Assembly (NCBI GenBank): GCA_038243395.1 | Contig: JBBSRC010000106.1 | Span: forward strand, 1-12,030 | DNA: 12,030 nucleotides | Direction: 5' to 3' | Source: Gelidibacter sp038243395 | GTDB taxonomy: Bacteria > Bacteroidota > Bacteroidia > Flavobacteriales > Flavobacteriaceae | In this document: in pieces, positions 1 through 6,160 of the stretch | Position numbering within the stretch: position 1 is the stretch's first letter | Layout of the letters: each line of letters starts with the position of its first letter | Notes under the pieces: generated by a model | What the model was told of the DNA's origin: nothing | The model's input: the letters and a program-made list of their open reading frames with translations, nothing else | Database searches by the model: none | Program-made: the position numbers and the translations under genes

Positions 1-1
1 A

Positions 2-148
2 AACCAGGTGAAATTTATTCCATTTATATTGAAAGATGTGGGCGGGATTGCATCATTAAATCAAGGTGATGGGATTCATCCAAATGTGGAAGGGCATAAG
101 ATATTGGCGGAGACGGTTTGGGAGATGTTGAAGCCGTTGGTAAAATAG
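2..148 (+). CDS. SGNH/GDSL-family hydrolase, C-terminal fragment
   Basis: The frame is open from the left edge of the window to TAG at 146-148, giving the last 48 residues of a protein whose start lies outside. The segment contains GDGIHPNVEGHKILAE, which matches block V of SGNH hydrolases: Asp and His of the D-x-x-H pair complete the Ser-Asp-His triad. The PN..GH..+A pattern and the helix that follows are typical of TesA-type arylesterases, lysophospholipases and acyl-CoA thioesterases. The catalytic Ser, the oxyanion Gly and Asn, and any signal peptide are not in the window, so substrate and location cannot be given. The ending LKPLVK followed by the stop is a normal C-terminus for the family, so the gene looks intact at this end. 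Confidence 0.85.
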   Translation, partial: NQVKFIPFILKDVGGIASLNQGDGIHPNVEGHKILAETVWEMLKPLVK

Positions 149-480
149 GCATTAGGGATGAGGTTTGAGGTTCAAGGTAATGGGATTAGTGATAAACCAA
201 TTGATTATTAACGACCAGGTAGCACGTATTTTTTTTCGGTATGGGCGGGTTTTTGAAGCTTAGAGATGGCCTAGTAAAAGATAACTGACAGCATATTAAC
301 ACTCTAATTGATAATCCAAAACAGGTTAAATATTTAATTTCAACGATCTTAGTAAATCTACCCTATCTGCGAGAACCTTTTCAATTAAAAAATGTATTTA
401 CCCTATTGAAAGCTTTGACACGAGAAAGGAGAAACGTACTCTTGCGAAGAGAGTTTATCTTAGATTTATAAAATTAAAAA

Positions 481-562
481 CCACCTCATCGGCCTGTCGG
501 TAGACAGGTCTTCTTCTTCTTTTCTGAAGCGAAAACTACTTCTCCTTGAAAAGGAGGAGAAG
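481..562. repeat. Hairpin-rich intergenic repeat of flavobacterial type
   Basis: Two hairpins lie close together. The first is CCTGTC (493-498), loop GGTA, GACAGG (503-508). The second is CTCCTT (542-547), loop GAA, AAGGAG (551-556), which can also pair in a longer register as CTTCTCC (539-545) with GGAGAAG (556-562). A pyrimidine-rich stretch at 509-534 lies between them. On the minus strand the element ends in GATGAGGTGGTTTTT. From memory, intergenic elements combining a CCTGTCTACCGACAGG-like stem, a CTCCTT/AAGGAG stem and a GAGGTGGT end recur in Flavobacteriaceae genomes, but only one copy is in this window, so the dispersed nature is inference. Confidence 0.5.
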
Positions 563-696
563 TCTGGTTTGCAACGATATTCCAATTTTTATGAAAAATT
601 CAAAAACTTCCTTGCCTCGTTAATTGAGCTTGTAGAAATAATAAAAGTTTTATTTACGCTCAGAAAAGAGCTTAAAGACGAAAAGGGTTCTGTATT

Positions 697-739
697 ATAA
701 AACTTCCTATGTGATAACGGGTATCATCAACATAGAAGT
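697..739 (-). terminator. Factor-independent terminator of the deaminase operon
   Basis: Read on the minus strand, ACTTCTATGT (739-730) pairs with ACATAGGAAGT (712-702) with one bulged base. An inner TGATA/TATCA pairing surrounds a short loop. The second arm runs straight into TTTTATAAT (701 downwards). A long stem followed by a U-rich tract, about 50 nt past the stop codon of the minus-strand nucleoside deaminase at 791, fits an intrinsic terminator for that operon. On the + strand the hairpin is not followed by a T run, so it should act in one direction. Confidence 0.65.
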
Positions 740-790
740 CAACTAAATACCTTGAAAGTTCATTTCTAACGCAAATAAAAGTTTACAAAA

Positions 791-1285
791 TTAACTATGA
801 GCCCGTTTTTGTAAGGCCTTGATTTCCTCTAATAGCCCACCACTCCCCGGCCCTTTTATTTCAGTATTTTTAATAATAGCCCGTGTGGATACAAAATTAA
901 TGGGTGCATCTATTGCTCCAAATTCTTGTAACCATTCTCCTAATTGTTCTGCGGAACTTAGAAATACTAGTTTTCCCAAGCCAACCCAGCCGTGAGCTCC
1001 GGAACACATGGGACAATGTTCGCCGCTAGTGTACATGGTGGTTTGTTTGCGTTCTTCAGCGTCGAGGTTTTCAATTGCCCATTGAGCAAGTTCTATTTCT
1101 GGATGCGACAATACGTTAACGGAGTTCACTTTATTGCGAGCGGTGGCAATGACTTCATTATTGGCGTTAACCAAGATGGAACCAAATGGAGAATCTCCGG
1201 CTTTCAGTGCCTCTTCGGCTAGAGCCACACAGGTTTTTAAATGTTGATAATCGGTAGGTGTTAAATCTTTAGATGAGTTTTCCAT
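791..1285 (-). CDS. Nucleoside deaminase of the CMP/dCMP deaminase fold (guanine/cytosine deaminase-like)
   Basis: A zinc-dependent hydrolytic deaminase of 164 residues, probably cytosolic. Zinc-site motifs are visible: SHPE (His61 and catalytic Glu63) and EHCPMC (Cys91, Cys94). The GDSPFG segment at 30-35 matches the substrate loop of guanine deaminase and tRNA-adenosine/nucleoside deaminase relatives. The motif is HPE rather than the more common HAE; the lineage whose second motif reads CPMC.GAHGW often has Pro there, so I expect activity. It follows the CodA-like amidohydrolase with a gap of only 2 nt (1286-1287), so the two are very likely co-transcribed and translationally coupled, and they may act on the same or successive substrates. 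The ATG at 1283-1285 is the natural start. Substrate (guanine, cytosine, a pterin or another amino-heterocycle) cannot be settled from sequence. It is too unlike TadA in context and motifs to call tRNA deaminase. Confidence 0.85.
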   Translation of the reverse strand: MENSSKDLTPTDYQHLKTCVALAEEALKAGDSPFGSILVNANNEVIATARNKVNSVNVLSHPEIELAQWAIENLDAEERKQTTMYTSGEHCPMCSGAHGWVGLGKLVFLSSAEQLGEWLQEFGAIDAPINFVSTRAIIKNTEIKGPGSGGLLEEIKALQKRAHS

Positions 1286-1287
1286 AT

Positions 1288-2511
1288 TTAAGAGAAATAA
1301 ATTTGAGCCCTGTCGTTAGAAAATGTTTGGACGCCATTTTTAAATCCTGCCAACGGCTGTGCAATGGTTCTAATGGCATTGATGGCACTGTCAGTTTCTA
1401 AAATTACAAAATTTGCCGGCATTCCCACTTTAAGTTCTGTTTGTTTAGAAAGCAACTTGGCTGCATTTGTGGTGATCATTTCATATACGTCCTGGATGTC
1501 GACATTCTTTGATAATTGTGCAATATTAGCGTACATGTTTGCCATTCTCACTAAAGAGGCATCTCCGAAGGGCGTAAAGGCATTGAGAATATTATTGCTT
1601 GAAATGGTGGTGTTTATCCCGTGTTTATAAAGTTCATTGGCATTGACCATCCCACGAGGAATTAAATTGTCGTAGTCTCGGCCATTCAAAAATATATCAG
1701 TTGCGGGCAATACGGTCAATGCGATATCAGCTAATTTTAAAAGATAAATCATCTCTTGACGTTGATCTTTGGACATTGCTGATAATTTGGTTACGTGTCC
1801 GATAGAAACCCGACCTTGATAATTCCTTTTTTTTGTTTCTTCGGCAATTTTTGGAATGCTCGAATTTTTGGGGTCCAAATCAAAATCCAAATGAAAATCG
1901 ACATTGACATCAAACTCTTGTGCCAACTCAAAAATCATTTCAATATGTTGATCTGGGTGTTCATCTTTATATGGGCACCCACCCACCAGGTCAGCACCAT
2001 TTTGTAATGCTTCTTTCAACAAACGATGCGTTTGTTTTTCTTGCGTCAAACCTTCTTGAGCAAAAGCACAGATCTCTAGGTCAATAGCAAACGCATAATG
2101 GTCTCTTACTTTTTTAATAGCTTCAAAAGCCCGTAATTCTGTTTTAGGGTCCGTTTCTACAAAAGTACGTAAACCCATAGTTCCCTTTTTTATCGCCATT
2201 TCCACTACGCGACTTGCGCGATCAAATACATCTTTCTCAGTGAATTCTTTTTTGGCTTTACCAGTTTCTGACACCGCTTCCTCAAGGGAACCTTCTTCTA
2301 CCTTGCAACGATCCAAAATACATGCTTTGTCGAGATGAATATGGCTTTCATAAAACCCTGAACAGACAAAATTCCCTTTAGCATCATGGACAATATTAGC
2401 CTCATCAAGTATTTCAGCGGCAATACTTTCAATCTTTCCTTTCTGAACTCCGATCGATACGAGATACTCAAATCCATCTAATCGTGCATTTTTTATAATA
2501 AGTTCTAACAT
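1288..2511 (-). CDS. CodA-like metal-dependent amidohydrolase with altered active site
   Basis: A 407-residue member of the amidohydrolase superfamily, alignable end to end with E. coli cytosine deaminase CodA. Retained: HIHLDK (His57, His59, first metal pair), FAQEG (Gln152, like CodA Gln156), the His207 metal ligand in DFHLDFD, and His239 in IGHVTK (like CodA His246). Changed: the position of catalytic Glu217 is Phe210, and the segment matching GHDD (metal ligand Asp313, then Asp314) is SSNN, so both aspartates become Asn306 and Asn307. The rest of the barrel and the C-terminal strand (VGMPANFVILE) are intact and there is no frameshift, so this reads as a functional, diverged subfamily rather than a pseudogene. 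It probably hydrolyses a cyclic or linear amide or amidine, but not necessarily cytosine. It is the first gene of the operon with the deaminase. No clear TAnnTTTG box was found upstream. Confidence 0.85.
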   Translation of the reverse strand: MLELIIKNARLDGFEYLVSIGVQKGKIESIAAEILDEANIVHDAKGNFVCSGFYESHIHLDKACILDRCKVEEGSLEEAVSETGKAKKEFTEKDVFDRASRVVEMAIKKGTMGLRTFVETDPKTELRAFEAIKKVRDHYAFAIDLEICAFAQEGLTQEKQTHRLLKEALQNGADLVGGCPYKDEHPDQHIEMIFELAQEFDVNVDFHLDFDLDPKNSSIPKIAEETKKRNYQGRVSIGHVTKLSAMSKDQRQEMIYLLKLADIALTVLPATDIFLNGRDYDNLIPRGMVNANELYKHGINTTISSNNILNAFTPFGDASLVRMANMYANIAQLSKNVDIQDVYEMITTNAAKLLSKQTELKVGMPANFVILETDSAINAIRTIAQPLAGFKNGVQTFSNDRAQIYFS

Positions 2512-2803
2512 TAATTAAAGTTTTTTAGGTGTCGCGATAAGTGGAATGACTAGATTCATAAACTATGATCGGACTCTGATGCTGCGATTTTTCTATTAAT
2601 AGAAATAGCTTCAATTTAAGGATAATAGTTTTATTTTACTGACTTTTAAAAATATTCATTAATTAAAAAGGTCGATATGGAAATACAGGGATTATGTTAC
2701 TGACTTTTCTCATAATAACGTTTTGAAATGAGATTTTGATCTGGTGATCTATAAAATATTATGCAATCTGGGAAAATTTTTGACGGATAAATACTCTTGT
2801 CAG
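2512..2803. other. Upstream region of the amidohydrolase operon
   Basis: No gene is visible. A perfect 14-bp palindrome, TTCTATTAATAGAA, lies at 2591-2604, about 80 nt upstream of the amidohydrolase start, and could be an operator. A 12-bp direct repeat, TTACTGACTTTT, occurs at 2636-2647 and 2697-2708, 61 bp apart. Downstream of the symporter relic the minus-strand frames carry no recognisable continuation of that gene. The operon promoter must lie here or further upstream, but I cannot place it. Confidence 0.4.
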
Positions 2804-3187
2804 TTATAGGTTATACCGCGTAGCTGTCCAAGGGTACCACAAAGTTATGCAGACTTTACTGGAATCCTTTAGCAACAAGGATTTTGTTATGATATGAGGT
2901 TGACATACGATAGCAACACCAAACACGACTTGTGTGACGATAATCTCAAAATAATCACGAAATAGAAAACTGGAAGGATATTTTGGTTTTGATAAATTTG
3001 GATCGATGGCGTTTAGTTTATCAAAAAATATACTGATACCATCGGTAAAATATTCTGCTCCCGATCCAATCAAAATGATGGCCACAATTGCCATATTGAT
3101 TGCCTGAATCGTATTGGTATAGACCATGGAATTTGCGCCCCCGAACATCAAAATATAAAACAACAGGAACGACCTGAAAAACGAAAC
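2804..3187 (-). pseudogene. Sodium:solute symporter (SSS family) internal fragment
   Basis: A minus-strand frame of about 128 codons resembles only the middle of a roughly 500-residue sodium:solute symporter. It opens with a hydrophobic helix, then FGGANSMVYTNTIQAINMA and a second helix (IVAIILIG), matching the SSS segment with T.T.Q in a transmembrane helix. After a loop it shows SFLFRDYFEIIVTQ and VCQPHIITKSLLLKD, like the QPH.+T+.L segment of this family. Both ends are missing: three stops (TGA TAA TGA) lie immediately upstream at 3188-3196, and after KDSSKV the similarity ceases and the frame ends at 2804. The only starts are a TTG at 3163 and an ATG at 3148, both inside a transmembrane helix. 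It is therefore a relic, not a transporter. It sits upstream of, and on the same strand as, the amidohydrolase/deaminase operon, so it may be what is left of that operon's uptake system; that is inference. Confidence 0.7.
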
Positions 3188-3288
3188 TCATTATCATTTA
3201 TGAAAATCCGATTTTAAAAATCACGAATCCCGCAATTCAAGGTATATAAAATGCTAATCTATATAAAATCTGACATTAAGAATATTCT

Positions 3289-3296
3289 TATCTTTG
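3289..3296 (+). promoter_or_regulatory. Bacteroidota -7 promoter box (TATCTTTG)
   Basis: TATCTTTG matches the TAnnTTTG -7 element of the primary Bacteroidota sigma factor. A good TTG -33 element at the usual spacing is not obvious. The box covers the TTG at 3294-3296, the furthest upstream start of the Crp/Fnr frame, so that start is unlikely and translation should begin further down, most simply at TTG 3324. Confidence 0.55.
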
Positions 3297-3323
3297 TGTG
3301 TTCAACAATTACGATTAAATAAA

Positions 3324-3893
3324 TTGGATCAGATAAAAAACTACTTAGATCAAATAGCTAGAATCTCTCAGACAGACTGGCATTTTTTTACTTCAAAATT
3401 GAAACGACGCGTTATTCCGAAGAAAACGATTTTTTTAAAGCTTAATGAGACTGAAAACTACATCTCGTTTATTGAATCAGGTATTGTTCGCGTGTTTATT
3501 CCTAAAGACGATCCGGAAAAAGAAATTACGTTTGGATTTAGTTTTAAAGATCAGTTTATAAGTGCCTACGATTCATTTTTAACCCGAAAACCTTCAGCAT
3601 ACCAACTTCAGGCGCTCACAGAAACCACTATGCTGTGTATTAATTATGACGATTTGCAGGAGGTTTATAAAACCACCCAAATTGGCAATCTAATTGGACG
3701 GTTAACTGCCGAACGGCTTTTTTTGATAAAATCCAGTCGTGAACAAAATTTATTGAATCTTACGGCAGAAGAACGTTACGTGAAATTATTTAAAGAACGT
3801 CCTGAACTTTTAAAGATCATCCCATTAAAATACATTAGTTCTTATATTGGTGTGACTCCACAAGCGTTGAGTCGGATAAGAAAACGGATATGA
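3324..3893 (+). CDS. Crp/Fnr-family transcriptional regulator
   Basis: The frame runs from TTG 3294 to TGA 3893. I prefer the TTG at 3324-3326 (189 residues, the usual size for short Bacteroidota members) because the upstream TTG lies within the putative -7 box; no ATG is available near the N-terminus. The N-terminal two thirds is a cyclic-nucleotide-binding-type beta barrel (YISFIESGIVRVFIP, then ITFGFSFKDQF). The cAMP-contacting Arg-Ser motif of E. coli CRP is not seen; the equivalent stretch reads FLTRKPSAYQLQAL, so cAMP binding is doubtful. A long dimer helix (IGRLTAERLFLIKSSREQ) leads into a short C-terminal helix-turn-helix, PLKYISSYIGVTPQALSRIR, ending just after the recognition helix, as is common in this phylum. 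No Fe-S cysteines are visible, so it is not an FNR oxygen sensor. It is oriented away from the symporter relic and upstream of the desaturase; the target genes are unknown. Confidence 0.85.
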   Translation: MDQIKNYLDQIARISQTDWHFFTSKLKRRVIPKKTIFLKLNETENYISFIESGIVRVFIPKDDPEKEITFGFSFKDQFISAYDSFLTRKPSAYQLQALTETTMLCINYDDLQEVYKTTQIGNLIGRLTAERLFLIKSSREQNLLNLTAEERYVKLFKERPELLKIIPLKYISSYIGVTPQALSRIRKRI

Positions 3894-3924
3894 GGACGGA
3901 CTAAAGCTTGAGGACTTAAATTGT

Positions 3925-3957
3925 GATTGAAGATTAACGATTGAAGATTAGCGATTG
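3925..3957. repeat. 14-bp tandem repeat, 2.4 copies
   Basis: GATTGAAGATTAAC (3925-3938) is followed directly by GATTGAAGATTAGC (3939-3952) and then GATTG (3953-3957). The two full units differ at one base. A looser echo, AATTGAAGACTGATCG, appears about 25 nt further on. Repeats of this gattaacgattgaag type are common between genes in flavobacteria as I remember them. The short copy number makes it a candidate slippage site rather than a regulatory array. Confidence 0.7.
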
Positions 3958-4186
3958 TTGAGGTAGGGATTCATATTATATTTTAATTGAAGACTGATCG
4001 CAAACTAGAACTTTATCCCAAATAAAAACAGACACAGAGAGACTAGATCTCTACTAGATTACGAATAATTCGCCAAAATACCGTCAACATTAATTAAGGA
4101 GCATACTTTTGGAATTTTTACCTTGGACACAAGGAAAATGAATTTTTCAAATTTACAAGCCTTCTGTTTTTATTGACTTAGGTTCA

Positions 4187-4217
4187 TTGTTTGCCCTGCC
4201 ATATCCCTTTATCTTTG
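4187..4217 (+). promoter_or_regulatory. Desaturase promoter: TTG, 20-nt spacer, TATCTTTG
   Basis: A TTG at 4187-4189 and TATCTTTG at 4210-4217 are separated by 20 nt, within the 17-23 nt range described for Bacteroidota promoters. The box ends 12 nt before the ATG at 4230, implying a very short leader of about 5-8 nt. The match lies in the upstream part of the open frame (codons after TTG 4191), so its presence argues that the protein begins at ATG 4230. Confidence 0.55.
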
Positions 4218-4229
4218 CAAAAAAAAGTT

Positions 4230-4970
4230 ATGGTCATAGTTATTTTTGTTTTGGTACTTTGGTATGGAGGCTTATTTTTCCAGTCTTTCTTTTTGCATCG
4301 TTATGCAGCACATCAGGTTTTTACGATGTCAAAAACTATGGAACGGATTACGTTTGTCCTTACATGGATTTTTCAGGGCTCAAGTTATTTAAGTGCTTAT
4401 GGGTACGGTGTTATGCACAGAATGCATCACGCTTATACGGATACTGAATTGGATCCGCATTCTCCGTCTTACGATGACAACATGTTTGCGATGATGTGGA
4501 AAACAAAAACAATTTATCAAGATATCAATAAGCAACGCATTGAAGTTGATCAACGTTTTACCAAAAACGTTCCGCAATGGGAAGCTTTTGACAGGTTTGC
4601 GAGTTCGAGAATTTCCAGAATTCTTTGGATGTCACTTTATGTTTTATTCTTTCTGTATTTTGTAACCGCGTGGTGGCAATGGTTGTTATTGCCAATCACT
4701 TTTATGATGGCTCCAATCCATGGTGTGATCATTAACTGGTTTGGGCATATCTATGGCTATGTCAATTATCAGATGAAAAATACCAGTAAAAACCTATTTC
4801 GTTTTGATTTTTTAATGATGGGCGAAGGCTATCACAATAACCATCATAAATTTGCAAGTCGTGCGAACTTCGGCGTTAAATGGTATGAGATTGATATGAC
4901 TTATTTGATCATCCGAATATTGGATGCGGTTGGTGTTATTAAGTTGAAGACAATACCAGTTAAGAAATAG
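4230..4970 (+). CDS. Membrane acyl-CoA (fatty acid) desaturase, delta-9 type
   Basis: An integral-membrane di-iron desaturase that introduces a cis double bond into acyl chains, controlling membrane fluidity. All three histidine boxes are present: HRYAAH (23-28), HRMHH (63-67) and HNNHH (202-206), with an additional His in NWFGHIYGY (173). Hydrophobic segments at about 3-22, 40-58, 131-149 and 151-170 give the expected helices, with His boxes facing the cytoplasm. Length from ATG 4230 is 246 residues, fitting the short flavobacterial form, which lacks a cytochrome b5 domain, so electrons must come from a separate ferredoxin or similar donor. The frame could extend to TTG 4191, but that would add 13 poorly conserved residues and put the start upstream of the promoter box. 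It ends 18 nt from the convergent glycosyltransferase-like gene; no hairpin terminator lies between them. Substrate form (acyl-CoA or acyl lipid) and position are inferred from the family. Confidence 0.9.
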   Translation: MVIVIFVLVLWYGGLFFQSFFLHRYAAHQVFTMSKTMERITFVLTWIFQGSSYLSAYGYGVMHRMHHAYTDTELDPHSPSYDDNMFAMMWKTKTIYQDINKQRIEVDQRFTKNVPQWEAFDRFASSRISRILWMSLYVLFFLYFVTAWWQWLLLPITFMMAPIHGVIINWFGHIYGYVNYQMKNTSKNLFRFDFLMMGEGYHNNHHKFASRANFGVKWYEIDMTYLIIRILDAVGVIKLKTIPVKK

Positions 4971-4988
4971 AAATCTTGTTATACTTGT

Positions 4989-5948
4989 TTAATTAATCAC
5001 TTCTTTAAAAACAGTTTTAACCCAAGTCTCTAGGGTATATTTTTTTATGATTTCATCAGGAATTGAAACATATTGTGCGCTTAAAAAACTATTTGGAATT
5101 GAAATATTTTGTTCATCGATAATTAAAATATTCTGTGGATTATAGAAGTCATAGGTTGCGATTTCAGAATTATTTGTAATGATTTTCTTGTGATATCCAA
5201 TCGCTTCAAAAATCCTGAAAGTTAACCCCCTGTGTTTTTCTGTCACACCTAAATCGAGCATACATGCAGATTGTTTTACGTAAAGTTTTACGTCTCCTAA
5301 TGAAAGAGGTTTTTTAATGATTTCTATTAAATCATTTGAAGGAATGTTTTTTGTTGTCTTTACAATAAATTTAAAAATATTATCCTGGTCTTTTAGTATT
5401 TTAGCGATTTTTAGCAACGTTTCAAATCGCTTTCTGTCAAAACTAGTAATGTTAAAAACACTGTATTTAAAAGTCTTATCCTCAGCATTTGGCGCTTCCA
5501 AATCATAAATAAAATTAGTAAGAAACTTAAATTTAAATTCTTTACAATCGCTGGGCTCAAAACTATAAATTTCATCAAATAAATGAATGATTTTCCTTTT
5601 TTTGGGAAAACGATTAATACCATCAAAAAAATAGGTTTTAAAAACTTTTGTTTTTGATTTTAAATCAGTCAATGTTTTAACTGACAACAGATCACCGCGA
5701 ATAATTAAAATGATATCATATGTGTCATTTTTAATTACCGTATTGATACAATCTTCTCTGTATTTGAATTTTATATCTTTGGAAATTCTCTTGTAAAAAA
5801 AATTTTTAATTTTTGTAATAATGCTACTATATTTATAACGAGGGATATGAATGTCAGTAACTTCTACATTATGATATTTTCTAAGTTCATCTGCTACTTT
5901 TACAATGTAACCCATATATTCAGGTGCAACAATCAAAACTTTTTTCAT
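4989..5948 (-). CDS. Glycosyltransferase-like protein, GT-B/CgeB-like (function unproven)
   Basis: A soluble-looking protein of 319 residues with no signal peptide or membrane helix. The N-terminus MKKVLIVAPEYMGYIVKVA is a typical first beta-alpha unit of a GT-B Rossmann domain. Further on are a DIILIIRGD strand (78-86), YFFDGINR (106-113), and FDEIYSFEPSD (124-134), a pattern I associate with CgeB-like and Bacteroidota surface-polysaccharide glycosyltransferases. The C-terminal half has RGLTFRIFEAIGYHKKIIT (240-258), resembling the nucleotide-sugar-binding E-x-x-x-x-G segment, then DFYNPQNILII. The sequence is rich in Lys, Ile, Asn and Phe and clearly more AT-rich than the genes on both sides, and no polysaccharide genes are nearby, so a recently acquired single gene is plausible. 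The ATG at 5946-5948 is the start. Donor and acceptor sugars cannot be given. Confidence 0.6.
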   Translation of the reverse strand: MKKVLIVAPEYMGYIVKVADELRKYHNVEVTDIHIPRYKYSSIITKIKNFFYKRISKDIKFKYREDCINTVIKNDTYDIILIIRGDLLSVKTLTDLKSKTKVFKTYFFDGINRFPKKRKIIHLFDEIYSFEPSDCKEFKFKFLTNFIYDLEAPNAEDKTFKYSVFNITSFDRKRFETLLKIAKILKDQDNIFKFIVKTTKNIPSNDLIEIIKKPLSLGDVKLYVKQSACMLDLGVTEKHRGLTFRIFEAIGYHKKIITNNSEIATYDFYNPQNILIIDEQNISIPNSFLSAQYVSIPDEIIKKYTLETWVKTVFKEVIN

Positions 5949-5979
5949 AACTAAAATTTAATATTAAATAGAATTATTG

Positions 5980-5987
5980 CAAATTTA
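5980..5987 (-). promoter_or_regulatory. Bacteroidota -7 promoter box (TAAATTTG) for the glycosyltransferase-like gene
   Basis: On the minus strand TAAATTTG lies 31 nt upstream of the ATG at 5948. It fits TAnnTTTG and would give a leader of about 25 nt. The -33 TTG is not evident in the A/T-rich sequence upstream, so this is a moderate call. Confidence 0.4.
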
Positions 5988-6160
5988 CATTAGTAAAAAT
6001 TATTTTTATGCGCCCATAATAAAAAAGAAATTCTCAATTGCGATGATACGAATTTGTTATGCTGATTATATGGAAAATAGTCTTATGCTGTTCGTATAAA
6101 AACCTGAATTGACCACTATAAATCTATCAGTTTTAAGAAGTAAAATCTCAGAAGTCCTGA

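Larger units (their letters stand above)
149..790. other. Intergenic region with no convincing gene
   Basis: This 642-nt stretch separates the SGNH hydrolase from the convergent deaminase operon. It contains the hairpin repeat at 481-562 and the terminator at 697-739, listed separately. Two start-poor open frames on the + strand were noted: 289-471 (60 codons, no ATG, GTG or TTG near its beginning, basic and leucine-rich) and 569-700 (TTG start, 43 residues, amphipathic with many Lys and Glu near the end). Neither resembles a family I know, and neither has a visible promoter or ribosome site. They could be gene remnants or chance. Otherwise I see nothing here. Confidence 0.5.
3894..4229. other. 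Intergenic region between regulator and desaturase
   Basis: About 335 nt without a gene. It holds the 14-bp tandem repeat at 3925-3957 and the desaturase promoter at 4187-4217, listed separately, and a small inverted repeat AGAGA/TCTCT around 4038-4052 with no T run after it. No terminator for the regulator is evident. Confidence 0.4.

Noticed and set aside
992..1222. + strand frames opposite the deaminase, amidohydrolase, helicase and monooxygenase genes
   Set aside because: Each lies within a well-supported minus-strand gene and none shows recognisable motifs.
2804..3163. Intact small membrane protein starting at TTG 3163
   Set aside because: It corresponds to an internal stretch of a much larger symporter and begins inside a transmembrane helix, so it is a relic.
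4187..4447. 86-codon + strand frame overlapping the desaturase start
   Set aside because: It is in a different frame from the desaturase, which has all three histidine boxes; the overlapping frame has no family features.
6057..6090. Direct repeat TTATGCTG (two copies) as a regulatory array
   Set aside because: Only 8 bp and two copies, downstream of the helicase operon's stop and not near an evident promoter; chance is adequate.
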